DNA of 20,426 nt from JBEKJU01 sp050011095 (GCA_050011095.1 JBEKJU010000037.1:1-20426); one strand, 5' to 3'. Shown: positions 13,693 to 20,426, counted from the first letter of the stretch. Notes: generated from the letters alone by a model not told the origin. A program made the numbers and translations.

Positions 13693-15891
13693 TCAGGGCA
13701 GACCATCACCCCGGCCCGGTCGGGTATCTGAAGAAGGCGGGGTAACAACGGGCTCCCACTTGAGGAGCCGGCTGGAGTTGACCATAATGCCGAGGGTGTG
13801 GAGGACATGGATGAGGCCGGCCGTGATGGGGCTGATACGGCCGGCGGCCCCGAGGGCAATGCCGACCGCGTTCGTGGAGACGGCCAGCCAGAAATTCTGC
13901 TCGATGACCCGCAGGGTCTGGTGGCTCAACTGCCTCAAGGTAGCAATCCCCGCGAGGTCGCTCGTGACGAGCGCGATGTCCGAGGCCTCTATTGCCGCCT
14001 CTGCGCCGCCCGCGCCCATGGCCACGGACACATCGGCCCTCGATAAGGCCAGGGCGTCATTCACTCCATCCCCCACCATGACGACGCATCTACCCTCTGC
14101 CCGAAGTTTCTCTACGTAGCGGGCCTTTTCTTCCGGCAGGAGTTGCGCCGCGTAATGGTCAAGGCCGAGGGTCTCCGCGACGGCCCGGGCGACCGGCTCG
14201 CCGTCCCCGGTTACGAGGTGGAGCGATGAAATCCCGTCCGTCCTGAGCCATGAAACCAGGGGTTGCGCGTCCGGACGGATGGGGTTCGTGACGGCGATCA
14301 TGCCCTGGACCGTGTTGTTCTTTGCCACAAACACGACCGTGTGGCCTGTCTCGGCCAGCTTCCCGGCCCTTCCCTGGAAGTAGCCGACGTCTATTCCCGT
14401 TTCCCTCATGAACTCCGCGTTTCCGACGAGTATGGAGTCCGGGCCGACGCGGGTGCGCACACCCTTGCCGAGCGCAAACTCGCTCACCCCATGAGAGGCA
14501 GGGACACAGCCGAGCCGCCCCGCCTCTTCCACGATGGCCCTGGCGACAGGGTGCGGGTTGTGCAGCTCGGCGGAAGCGGCGAGCGCCATGACGCGCACCG
14601 GGTCACGGCTAGGCGTGCGGTCGAGCACCAGGGCCACTTGCGGCGTCTCGACCGTCAGAGTCCCTGTCTTGTCAAAACAGAACGTATCCGCTTTACCGAT
14701 TTTTTCAAGGTAGAGGCCGCCCTTCACGAGACTTCTTTTCCGGGCGGCCGTTGCGAGGGCTGCCGTGACGGCCGTTCCCGCGGCCAGGACCGTCGCGCAG
14801 GGGCAGGCCACGACAAGGAGCACCGTGAAGGCCCGGACAAACTGCCCCGTAAAAAGGAACGTGCCAACGACCGCGAGCGCGCCGAAGGCGGTCAGCCTGC
14901 CGGCAAGCGCGTCGGCCCTCCGCTCGGCCGGAGCGCGGTTTGCAAGCGATTCCTCGACGAGGCGGAGCACCCGTCCGAGATACGTGTCCTCGCCCACCCG
15001 CTCGGCCCGTATGATAACCATGCCCTGCCTGACGATCGTGCCTGCGTAGACCATGTCGCCCGTCTTACGAAGCTCCGCTTCCGCGCGCCCGGTGATGTGG
15101 GCCTCGTCGACGGCGGCTTCGCCTTCGGCTACCGTGCCGTCAACGGGGATCCTCTCTCCCGTATGGACGACGACCATATTCCCCGGCCCGACCCTTTCGG
15201 CCGGGACCTCGACCTCAGCGCCGTCCTCCAGGATATAGGTCGTCTTCGTCGCCACCTGAACCGTCTGCCTGATGGCCCTGCGCGACCGGTCGGTCACGTA
15301 GTCCTCGAGGAGCATGCTCAGCTCCGTGACCCAGATGACCTCTAACGCCGTGAGGGCCTCGCCCATGAAGACGCCCAGAATGCAGGTGCCGGCCAAAAAA
15401 GGGAAGAGCGTCAGGCCCCGGTGCTCCCTGATGTCGTGGAGGGCGCGGCGAACGAGGGGAACGGCGCCCAGAAGCGCGGACGGGCCGATGAGCCCCTGGA
15501 AGGGAAGAGACTTGAAGAAGAGTCTCTGCGCCACACTGATTGCAAATACGCCGGAGACGCCGATAAACCACAACAGGCGGCCGAGCGAGCTTCCTTGTCC
15601 TGCTTGGGGCTTCGTTAGTGCGGCAGGGCGGGGATCCGTTGCAGAGACGACGTCGAGCGCGCGGATCACGAGGGCGACGAGCGCGCCTGTGCCGGTTTTC
15701 CCCGGGTCGTAGAACAGGATTATGCTGCCTGTTACGGGCCGGATGTCGGCCCTTATAACGCCGGCCTGTCCGGAGAGCCATTCGGCAAGAGCCTGAGAGC
15801 GGTGTGCGACGGACCTCGGCGATCTCGCCTTGAGCCGCAGGCGGCCGCGGATTGTGTGACAGACAATCAGATCGTTCTGCCGAGGTTGCAT
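13693..15891 (-). CDS. P1B-type heavy-metal translocating ATPase
   Basis: A 732-residue cation pump. The N-terminus (residues ~1-75, 'VCHTIRGRLRLKA') is an HMA-like fold without a CxxC metal site. The actuator motif reads 'HITGRAEAELRKTGDMVYAG', with TGRAE in place of the usual TGES. The membrane metal site is C363-P364-C365, followed by 'AAGTAVTAALATAA'. The phosphorylation site is D407 in DKTGTLT. 'HNPHPVARAIVEEAG' is the HP motif of the nucleotide domain and G607-DGVND the hinge. A CPC ligand with few N-terminal cysteines suggests a transition metal such as Cu, Zn or Mn, which cannot be resolved from sequence alone. It stands alone, convergent with the LysR gene. No strong ribosome-binding site precedes the ATG at 15891, but a good promoter lies 37 bases upstream. 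Confidence 0.93.
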   Translation of the reverse strand: MQPRQNDLIVCHTIRGRLRLKARSPRSVAHRSQALAEWLSGQAGVIRADIRPVTGSIILFYDPGKTGTGALVALVIRALDVVSATDPRPAALTKPQAGQGSSLGRLLWFIGVSGVFAISVAQRLFFKSLPFQGLIGPSALLGAVPLVRRALHDIREHRGLTLFPFLAGTCILGVFMGEALTALEVIWVTELSMLLEDYVTDRSRRAIRQTVQVATKTTYILEDGAEVEVPAERVGPGNMVVVHTGERIPVDGTVAEGEAAVDEAHITGRAEAELRKTGDMVYAGTIVRQGMVIIRAERVGEDTYLGRVLRLVEESLANRAPAERRADALAGRLTAFGALAVVGTFLFTGQFVRAFTVLLVVACPCATVLAAGTAVTAALATAARKRSLVKGGLYLEKIGKADTFCFDKTGTLTVETPQVALVLDRTPSRDPVRVMALAASAELHNPHPVARAIVEEAGRLGCVPASHGVSEFALGKGVRTRVGPDSILVGNAEFMRETGIDVGYFQGRAGKLAETGHTVVFVAKNNTVQGMIAVTNPIRPDAQPLVSWLRTDGISSLHLVTGDGEPVARAVAETLGLDHYAAQLLPEEKARYVEKLRAEGRCVVMVGDGVNDALALSRADVSVAMGAGGAEAAIEASDIALVTSDLAGIATLRQLSHQTLRVIEQNFWLAVSTNAVGIALGAAGRISPITAGLIHVLHTLGIMVNSSRLLKWEPVVTPPSSDTRPGRGDGLP

Positions 15892-15927
15892 CGCGTATGC
15901 TCGGACGACAAACGCCCGTTATTCTTA

Positions 15928-15956
15928 ATCATACGTTTCGGCTTTGAGTAAGTCAA
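15928..15956 (-). promoter_or_regulatory. Sigma70-like promoter of the metal ATPase gene
   Basis: On the minus strand TTGACT (15956-15951) and TATGAT (15933-15928) are separated by 17 bases, both matching consensus at 5 of 6 positions. Transcription would start near 15921, about 30 bases ahead of the ATPase ATG. It lies inside a long minus-strand frame (15867-16211) that overlaps the ATPase start, which argues against that frame being a gene. Confidence 0.6.
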
Positions 15957-16353
15957 GCATCCGAAATCTATCGTCTCGCGTGCAAAACGCAGCGACCGCC
16001 TGATGTCCCGCTCCATGACCTCCTCTATCATTTTGATCTTCCTGAGGTTCGACAGCTTCGGCTTCTCCGCCGCCCGGCTGATAATAAACCAGCCGAGGTC
16101 ATCTTCATGGGCTAAATTCCCCAAACTAACGAATCCGTTGATTCCTGACTGTAGTTTTCCCCGTCTAATCCCCCTTATTTTACTACCGAACTGGACGTAT
16201 TCACATATCAATTTAAGTTCTTTTTAGCGAGAGTCAAGAAATCCCCAACCACGGGCAAAGGGCATTCCACATAAGGCCCAAAGTTAAGGCTTGATTTTTA
16301 TATCGTGAGGCATACAGGCTGGGCGGCAGCAAGTAATCGCCCTGCGGATGCTC
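15957..16353. other. Stretch without a supported gene
   Basis: A minus-strand frame from a TTG at 16211 to 15867 contains a charged helix-like piece (LRKIKMIEEVMERDIRRSLR) that could be a decayed gene. It has no ribosome-binding site, overlaps the ATPase start by 25 bases and contains the ATPase promoter. The plus strand shows only low-complexity hydrophobic shadow. Nothing else is recognisable. Confidence 0.3.
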
Positions 16354-16440
16354 TTAGATGACACCCCTGTCCGTAACGACCCCAATGACCTTTACGCCAA
16401 TATCGGGTCGCCTGAAAAATCCAGAACTGTCTACTTTCAA
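16354..16440 (-). pseudogene. Short reading frame after the TM2-like gene, unrecognised
   Basis: Minus-strand frame LKVDSSGFFRRPDIGVKVIG followed by VVTDRGVI and TAA at 16356-16354. A TTG at 16440 could start it (28 codons). It is in the same frame as the membrane-protein gene just upstream and is separated from it by that gene's TAG stop and four sense codons. It could therefore be an old C-terminal extension cut off by a nonsense change, or a remnant of another gene. I do not recognise it. Confidence 0.25.
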
Positions 16441-16452
16441 TATTTTCGACCA

Positions 16453-16734
16453 CTATTTCTCTCGCCTGCCTTTGTGCTTGTTTAAAGCCTCATCAAATCT
16501 GTGCCACGTCCTATCAACATGAGCATTCCATTCCACGGCTTCCTTGTAGGCACTATAGACACTATAAATCCAGACTATGGGCATGGTAATCAGACCTATA
16601 CCGCCTGATATGAGACGCAAAGAGATTATCCAGAGCGCACCGAGGATGATTCCCTTGAGTATTTTTCCATTGTTTAATTGCCCTAGACCACATACGAAAA
16701 CCGAAAGAACTGCTGAAACATAGGGATTATCCAT
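16453..16734 (-). CDS. Small TM2-like membrane protein
   Basis: A 93-residue protein. The ATG at 16734 is chosen because AGGAGG lies six bases upstream, although the frame extends further into the hairpin-rich region. 'MDNPYVSAVLSVFVCGLGQL' then 'NNGKILKGIILGALWIISL' is the GLGQxxNGxxxKG pattern of small TM2/DUF5683-like membrane proteins. A second hydrophobic stretch is 'GLITMPIVWIYSVYSAYKEA', and the basic soluble tail (WHRFDEALNKHKGRREK) would face the cytoplasm. The function of these proteins is not established. The cysteine in place of the usual proline in 'xPGLGQ' is a minor oddity. There are no partner genes. Confidence 0.75.
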   Translation of the reverse strand: MDNPYVSAVLSVFVCGLGQLNNGKILKGIILGALWIISLRLISGGIGLITMPIVWIYSVYSAYKEAVEWNAHVDRTWHRFDEALNKHKGRREK

Positions 16735-16770
16735 TTTAGTCCTCCTCTTTGGGCATTCAACTTGCGGATT

Positions 16771-16947
16771 CCCCGCAGCTTGCTGCAGGGAGAATCTTTT
16801 TCCGCTTCGCTCCGCCGACAATTATTGGGACACCCACTTCGCGGGTACCCGGTCGCCCCCTCTGCGGGCAAAGCCCGCAGAGACTCCCTGCTGCTCAAAG
16901 ACTCGCTCCGCTCGTTGTCTTGGATACCCTGCTGCTTGCAGCAGGGT
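16771..16947. repeat. Cluster of short tight hairpins
   Basis: At least four palindromic units occur within 177 bases. CCCCGCAGCTTGCTGCAGGG (16771-16790) has a 9-bp stem with one mismatch and a 2-base loop. ACCCACTTCGCGGGT (16832-16846) is imperfect. At 16860-16882 CTCTGCGGGC pairs with GCCCGCAGAG around AAA, a perfect 10-bp stem. At 16926-16947 ACCCTGCTGC pairs with GCAGCAGGGT around TT, a perfect 10-bp stem. The first and last share the GCAGC/GCTGC core. None is followed by a T-run, so they do not look like ordinary terminators. They lie immediately upstream of the TM2-like gene on its coding strand. Confidence 0.7.
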
Positions 16948-17042
16948 CATTTATTCTGTCGGCTTCCTTACAAGCACCATAAACGCCCCTTTCTGTTATA
17001 TCTGTCTAATGCACCATCAGCGTCACAAGATGGCCCTCGGTA

Positions 17043-17234
17043 TTGTTTCGCTCATGTTCAGCACCGAGTCATTTGTACGAATGCCCTCAAGATTTTTTAA
17101 ACTATGAAGAGATACTAGGTTCGCACAGAGATTTTTTCAAGTGGCACATGGGAGGTCTCGACAACACTGTGGTTCTCATTAGATTAAAATGGGAGTTACG
17201 TCACCAGCTTTCACTATTTCGCCTTGTTACGTAA
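17043..17234 (+). CDS. Possible small hypothetical protein, 63 aa
   Basis: A plus-strand ATG frame whose second half (DFLNYEEILGSHRDFFKWHM, then a hydrophobic 'NTVVLIRLKWELRHQLSLFR') is protein-like, while the first ~16 residues are not. No clear ribosome-binding site is present. It ends 24 bases before the start of the 97-aa gene, so it could be the upstream partner or a decayed gene tail. No family recognised. Confidence 0.3.
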   Translation: MFRSCSAPSHLYECPQDFLNYEEILGSHRDFFKWHMGGLDNTVVLIRLKWELRHQLSLFRLVT

Positions 17235-17258
17235 GAACATGTTGCGTGGGGGTGTCAC

Positions 17259-17552
17259 ATGGGAAAACTTCTACAGTTCATGTCTAAGCGTTGCCAGGAT
17301 GGTGTGAGAGACGCAACGAAGATGCTGGTTATGGTACGCCTGGCGAAAACCTATTATGGAATACCGATGGAAGAGCCAGACGGTTTCGATATACTTCTCC
17401 GTATATGGCGTTATGTTCCTGAATCACTGAAGGTTGAGTTACGCCATATACTGGCTCCCGCACTTAGAAAGAAAGACGTCATCTTAAACGATAAGAGACT
17501 CCTCCAAGAGGTGGACGATTTCCTTAGAGAATTTTCCGCCGTACAAGAATAA
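17259..17552 (+). CDS. Hypothetical protein, 97 aa
   Basis: The ATG at 17259 has a G-rich GGGGGTG about 7-12 bases upstream and opens MGKLLQFMSKRCQDGVRDAT. The protein is mostly helical and charged, with 'RIWRYVPESLKVELRHILAP' and an acidic end 'LLQEVDDFLREFSAVQE'. It has no signal peptide, no TM segment and no motif I recognise; one cysteine is present (C12). Composition and length suit a real small cytoplasmic protein. The downstream region has no terminator-like hairpin close to its stop. No function can be assigned. Confidence 0.5.
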   Translation: MGKLLQFMSKRCQDGVRDATKMLVMVRLAKTYYGIPMEEPDGFDILLRIWRYVPESLKVELRHILAPALRKKDVILNDKRLLQEVDDFLREFSAVQE

Positions 17553-17610
17553 GTGTAGTCTTCAAGGGGCTTTACTGGAGACTTGTAAAGTTCCCGTTCT
17601 CGTTGTTCCC

Positions 17611-17790
17611 TTGCACGGCCCTCTCTGCCGTCTAACGAAATCCAAGGCGTACCACGGGGGTCTGTTTGTTCCTGCCCACTTCCACAAAATTGTAGAAAAC
17701 GCGGAAGATATCCAACAGGTTGCCGACCATAACCGGTTTGTAGTTGCCATCGTGCCGACTTCTAACGGCACCCGTTCGCCGGTTGGTTAG
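17611..17790 (+). CDS. Possible short reading frame or gene remnant, 59 aa
   Basis: The plus-strand frame from a TTG at 17611 reads through KSKAYHGGLFVPAHFHKIVE and 'AEDIQQVADHNRFVVAIVPT' to TAG at 17788-17790. It is open upstream to about 17490 but without ATG or GTG and without a ribosome-binding site. Composition is protein-like, better than the opposing frame, which is rich in Trp and Thr. It may be a C-terminal fragment. No family recognised. Confidence 0.2.
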   Translation: MHGPLCRLTKSKAYHGGLFVPAHFHKIVENAEDIQQVADHNRFVVAIVPTSNGTRSPVG

Positions 17791-17810
17791 ACCCTTTGGG
17801 CAAAGAAAAT

Positions 17811-17839
17811 CCCCCTACCGGATTCTAACCGGTAGGGGG
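17811..17839 (-). terminator. Intrinsic terminator of the solute-binding protein gene
   Basis: A perfect 11-bp stem (CCCCCTACCGG at 17811-17821 with CCGGTAGGGGG at 17829-17839) and a 7-base loop. Read on the minus strand it is followed by ATTTTCTTTG, giving the U-rich tail. It lies 57 bases beyond the stop of the minus-strand gene at 17897. On the plus strand no T-run follows, so it acts in one direction. Confidence 0.8.
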
Positions 17840-17896
17840 ACAAATGTTAAGTGGTTTCGTCGCTCCAATTTCGTATATCCGGGCACGGCACTCCGT

Positions 17897-18634
17897 CTAC
17901 ATTTGCCAGTTGTCGAATTTCTGGTCCAGTATGGGGGCCATAATCTTCTGGTACTTTCCGTTCGCCTTCAGCTTCTTTATGAGACCGGAGAGTATCTTGT
18001 CCGTTTCTTTACCCTTGTCGCCGAGAGGCAGCAGCGCCTTAACGTCATACTTCTTGTATTCCCACCTCTTGATGTTCTTCAGACCAAGCTTCTTCAGTGC
18101 CATATCTGATTCGGGCATGGCCATTAACCAGCCGTCCGTCCTTCCCATACTCACCTTCTGAAGGCTCGACTCAAGGCTGGAAGAGCCGATTATATTGGGT
18201 ACAGCGGAATCCAATATATATTTGACGCCCTCGTCGGTCTCGATTTTGTACCTGGTCACATTCGCGGGGCTGATCTCCTTGTTATTTTTGTTCGTGTAGA
18301 GGGCGAAGACAACCTTAAATAGCACATCCGAGGAGTACTGAAATGGGATCCTCTCGGGATTGGTCGGTCTGATATAGGGCATGTGGAAATCCGCCCTCCC
18401 CTTTTCCACATTATCCAAAGACCTCGCAAACGGAAAAACATCCCAGGTAATTTTACCGTCCTTGTATTCCTCGGCCATTGCTTTCATCAGGTCTACCAGA
18501 ATCCCCTTATCCTTCGTCTCCACAAGGGGAGGAAGCAACGGTAGACTCACCTTCAAGTCCCTCGCTTGTGCCTGTGAAAAAAGAAGACAAAAACAGACCG
18601 CTGCCATAATCAAGCACCCACTGGTTCGTTTCAT
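17897..18634 (-). CDS. Periplasmic solute-binding protein (SBP_bac_3-like)
   Basis: A 245-residue protein. The Sec signal peptide is about residues 1-24 (MKRTSGCLIMAAVCFCLLFS, then QAQA), with cleavage before RDL. The mature part has a periplasmic-binding-protein type II layout: strand 'LKVSLPLLPPLVETKDKGIL' with the first-domain helix 'VDLMKAMAEE', 'DVFPFARSLDNVEKGRADFH', a hinge region near 'VVFALYTN', then 'LQKVSMGRTDGWLMAMPESD' and the returning C-terminal helix 'GLIKKLKANGKYQKIMAPIL'. Such proteins bind amino acids or similar small solutes, for ABC import or as sensor modules. No permease or ATPase gene is adjacent, so the partner is unknown. GGAAGGGGGG before the ATG at 18634 is a strong ribosome-binding site, and the gene has its own terminator. 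Confidence 0.85.
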   Translation of the reverse strand: MKRTSGCLIMAAVCFCLLFSQAQARDLKVSLPLLPPLVETKDKGILVDLMKAMAEEYKDGKITWDVFPFARSLDNVEKGRADFHMPYIRPTNPERIPFQYSSDVLFKVVFALYTNKNNKEISPANVTRYKIETDEGVKYILDSAVPNIIGSSSLESSLQKVSMGRTDGWLMAMPESDMALKKLGLKNIKRWEYKKYDVKALLPLGDKGKETDKILSGLIKKLKANGKYQKIMAPILDQKFDNWQM

Positions 18635-18846
18635 TAGAGCCCCCCTTCCTTTGTTTTTCTACTCCTGCCTCTTTCATCCGAGAGTGACGAACCGGTCCGG
18701 GGTGGTGAGGCCATCATTTGTGCACGCTCAAGGAAAGATTAGCCACTCTTCAAATCCCCCGCACTCACATTCCGTCTCCGCTCCTTCCAGCAACCCTCGT
18801 CATACTGTAGCATTATCGGTACTAAGCTGCACTTACTTAAGTACTG

Positions 18847-18915
18847 TTAGCCTTCGCCATCCTGCGTCAGCAACGAGAGGGCCAGTACCATAAGTAGAAC
18901 TGCCCTTGGTTTCAT
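18847..18915 (-). pseudogene. Signal-peptide-like 22-codon frame, probably a truncated secreted-protein gene
   Basis: The minus-strand ATG at 18915, after GGAAGGATGA, opens MKPRAVLLMVLALSLLTQDG, then EG and TAA. The basic start and ~12-residue hydrophobic core are typical of a Sec signal peptide. After the TAA the same frame stays open for another ~37 codons, so a nonsense or frameshift change may have cut a longer small exported protein. It is on the same strand as, and ~210 bases upstream of, the solute-binding protein gene. The identity of the mature protein is unknown. Confidence 0.35.
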
Positions 18916-18968
18916 TTCATCCTTCCTGTCAGATTTCAGTTATGAACAATCAGCGATGAATTATCAGA

Positions 18969-18994
18969 CGATGGTAACGGGCCATCGCTTTTTA
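18969..18994 (+). terminator. Terminator-like hairpin without an obvious upstream gene
   Basis: CGATGG (18969-18974) pairs with CCATCG (18982-18987) across TAACGGG and is followed by CTTTTT. Upstream, AGCGATG (18951-18957) can pair instead with CATCGCT, giving a competing fold. No plus-strand gene ends nearby, so this may be a leftover terminator or part of a leader. Confidence 0.35.
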
Positions 18995-19383
18995 TGTTGG
19001 ATGAGGGGTTGTGCGTGTCAAGGCGCATATCTTCCGCCACCGTCACTCCGATCTAGCCGGCGCGCATGGCTCTTCTCCAGGAGGTATAGAGAGTATCGAC
19101 GGGGCTGGGTAAGACTGCCACCTGCTGACCGAGAAGGACAAGGCGTCGTGCAACACGGATGGCTTTCTGCTGCAGCTTACATTGGTAATTTTGAATTCGG
19201 CGGTTATGCCCAAGTGTGAATGACTGTAGGTGGCTTCGTCATTTATGCCTTCCTCGTCATTCTGTGTTCCAAGTCGTCTGCACCGGCTTTCTTCTCGTAA
19301 TGTTGCACCGGTACCCTCTCACCTATGGCCGGCTTTTGACTCTCTTTACCGACAAGGACACACCTTACAGTTTCCACAGAGGG
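18995..19383. other. Non-coding stretch
   Basis: Only short frames with unlikely composition occur, none with a ribosome-binding site plus a protein-like sequence. No repeat or strong hairpin was noticed. It separates the terminator-like hairpin from the promoter of the PAS gene. Confidence 0.35.
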
Positions 19384-19412
19384 TTGTCTATCCAACCAGC
19401 CTGACGTATATT
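19384..19412 (+). promoter_or_regulatory. Sigma70-like promoter of the PAS-domain gene
   Basis: TTGTCT at 19384-19389 and TATATT at 19407-19412 are separated by exactly 17 bases (matches 4 of 6 and 5 of 6). The predicted start near 19419 leaves a leader of about 44 bases with AGAGGAAG ahead of the ATG at 19463. Confidence 0.45.
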
Positions 19413-19462
19413 AGGACGGTCACGATGGGTTGCGTCACACCTACTGAGTGAAGAGGAAGCTA

Positions 19463-20257
19463 ATGCCCACCGATCCGAAAGGCATCCACGCTCTCCGTCG
19501 AAAGGCTGAGCAGCTACTCGCCGATGCACCCGAGAAACTGGCTCTCATGTCTGGGGCGGACGTGCAGAAGCTCCTTCATGAGCTTTTCGTCCATCAGATC
19601 GAGCTTGAGACGCAGAACGAAGAACTACGTACATCCCAGGAGCAACTGGAACAGTCACGCAGCGAATATGCAGACCTCTACGACTTCGCCCCGGTCGGTT
19701 ACCTGACCTTTGACGAGAAGGCCCTCATCATCAGGGCAAACCTCACCGCGTGCAGCCTTCTCGGCATTGAAAGAAGCTTACTCGTCAAGAAACCTTTTGT
19801 CCTCTTTATCCATCCCGACTATCAAGACCTCTTCTATGCCCACAAACAGAACGCATTGAAAGCAACGGCCACAGAGACATGCCAACTAGTACTGAAGCGA
19901 AAAGATGGGGCCTTTTTTGATGCCCAGTTGGAAAGCGTCCCCGTACAAGTCAATGGACAGCCTGCCCTCAATTCCATCTTGACCGACATTACCGAACGCA
20001 GGCAGTTCGAGAAAGAACGTCAGACGGCAAGCCTGGAGCTTGAAAAAAAGGTCAAAGAACGCACTGCCGAGCTGTCGAGAGCAAACGAACTTTTGCGGAA
20101 GAGCGAGAGCCGTGAACGTGAGCAGGCTGGGGAGTTAGCTACCCTGCTCGAAACCGTGCCGACGCCTGTTATCATCGTCCACGACCAGGACGGCCTCCAT
20201 ATGACAGGCAACCGCGCGGCAAGTGAATTGCTGCGCATTCCAGGCGGTGCCGAGGTG
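19463..20257 (+). pseudogene. PAS-domain sensor protein (histidine kinase-type N-terminus), cut at its 3' side
   Basis: The ATG at 19463 has AGAGGAAG upstream. About 264 recognisable codons follow. Residues ~38-66 are a coiled coil ('HELFVHQIELETQNEELRTS'). Residues ~70-180 are a PAS domain starting 'YADLYDFAPVGYLTFDEKAL' and closing with the PAC-type end 'LTDITERRQFEKER'. Residues ~182-226 are a second coiled coil ('KKVKERTAELSRANELLRKS'). A second PAS starts at about 226 ('LLETVPTPVIIVHDQDG') and breaks off after 'IPGGAEV'. From about 20250 the frame stays open only because it reads the antisense of an oxidoreductase gene on the other strand. The histidine-kinase or other output domain expected after the PAS domains is missing. 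Function would be cytosolic sensing; no TM segment is present. Confidence 0.8.
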
Positions 20258-20426
20258 TGCCGCGTGGGCGGATGCGATCAGGGTCTTCGTTGGTATGCAT
20301 CCCGTATTCACGCAGGTGCCCCCGAAGAGCTTGCGTTCGATCACGGCCACTTCCATGCCGCTTTCGGTAAGACGGCCCGCCAGGGACGGCCCCGCCTGTC
20401 CGGTTCCGATGATTATTGCATCGTAT
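20249..20426 (-). CDS. Flavin-dependent disulfide oxidoreductase (mercuric reductase-like), N-terminal fragment
   Basis: Read leftwards from the window edge, the minus strand gives YDAIIIGTGQAGPSLAGRLT, a FAD-binding beta-alpha-beta fold (GxGxxG), then 'EVAVIERKLFGGTCVNTGCI' and PTK. CVNTGC holds the two redox cysteines of the class I pyridine nucleotide-disulfide oxidoreductases (lipoamide dehydrogenase, glutathione reductase, mercuric reductase). After 'TLIASAHAAHLG' at about 20249 the homology stops and the strand reads the complement of the PAS gene. The initiation codon lies just outside the window. About 59 of an expected ~460 residues are present, so on this molecule the enzyme is cut. 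Confidence 0.8.

Noticed and set aside
14263..15345. 360-codon plus-strand frame opposite the metal ATPase
   Set aside because: The ATPase motifs fix the minus strand; the frame is a GC-rich antisense artefact.
15867..16211. 114-codon minus-strand frame just upstream of the ATPase
   Set aside because: It has no ribosome-binding site, overlaps the ATPase start by 25 bases and contains its promoter; kept only as a note in the gap entry.
16771..16947. CRISPR array
   Set aside because: The hairpins differ in sequence and spacing, and there are no regular direct repeats with unique spacers.
17562..17771. Minus-strand 69-codon frame as a transposase fragment
   Set aside because: It is rich in Trp/Thr without any catalytic motif, and the opposing plus-strand frame has more protein-like content.

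Overview
The window looks like an accessory stretch of a Gram-negative bacterial chromosome or metagenomic contig. It has an outer-membrane efflux channel, a complete RND tripartite pump, lipoprotein and Sec signal sequences, and P1B metal-ATPase, radical-SAM and PAS signalling genes. The mix (a 'WNRCMFC' radical SAM protein, a RhuM-Fic/HsdM defence remnant, a PAS protein with a 'DLYDFAPVGY' signature, recombinases of the Recombinase-in-Trio type) resembles anaerobic Desulfobacterota/Nitrospirota-type genomes. That placement is inference. No rRNA, tRNA or CRISPR array was found.

Layout. 1-750: the 3' end of an outer-membrane efflux gene, an IS3-type orfA relic, a 117-bp MITE-like element with 16-bp terminal inverted repeats flanked by TA, and a frameshifted gene tail. 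751-2019: an intact radical SAM gene. 2020-4251: a gene graveyard, mostly on the minus strand. It holds decayed reading frames, a DUF1016/YhcG-like tail, a near-complete but broken RhuM-Fic gene, and the last 57 codons of a type I methyltransferase (hsdM) joined to a plus-strand fragment. 4368-5534: remnants of two tyrosine recombinases fused by deletion. 5609-6701: an O-methyltransferase-like gene and a truncated EamA-type transporter.

6735-13495 is the best preserved functional block. It is a minus-strand operon for a membrane fusion protein, an RND pump and a NodT-type outer-membrane lipoprotein, with a divergent LysR-type regulator sharing a 134-bp control region. This layout (LysR next to MFP-RND-OMF) recalls MexT/MexEF-OprN. 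13693-15891 is a P1B-type metal ATPase with its own sigma70-like promoter.

15957-20426 is sparse: a small TM2-like membrane protein, a cluster of short perfect hairpins, an unrecognised 97-aa gene, and a periplasmic solute-binding protein with a clear intrinsic terminator. At the right edge a PAS-domain signalling gene is cut and joined to the opposite-strand start of a flavin disulfide oxidoreductase.

I do not see a convincing new intact system. The most informative signals are the broken defence-type locus, the MITE-like element, the hairpin cluster, and several base-level junctions between opposite-strand gene fragments. The last could be real rearrangement scars or assembly chimeras.
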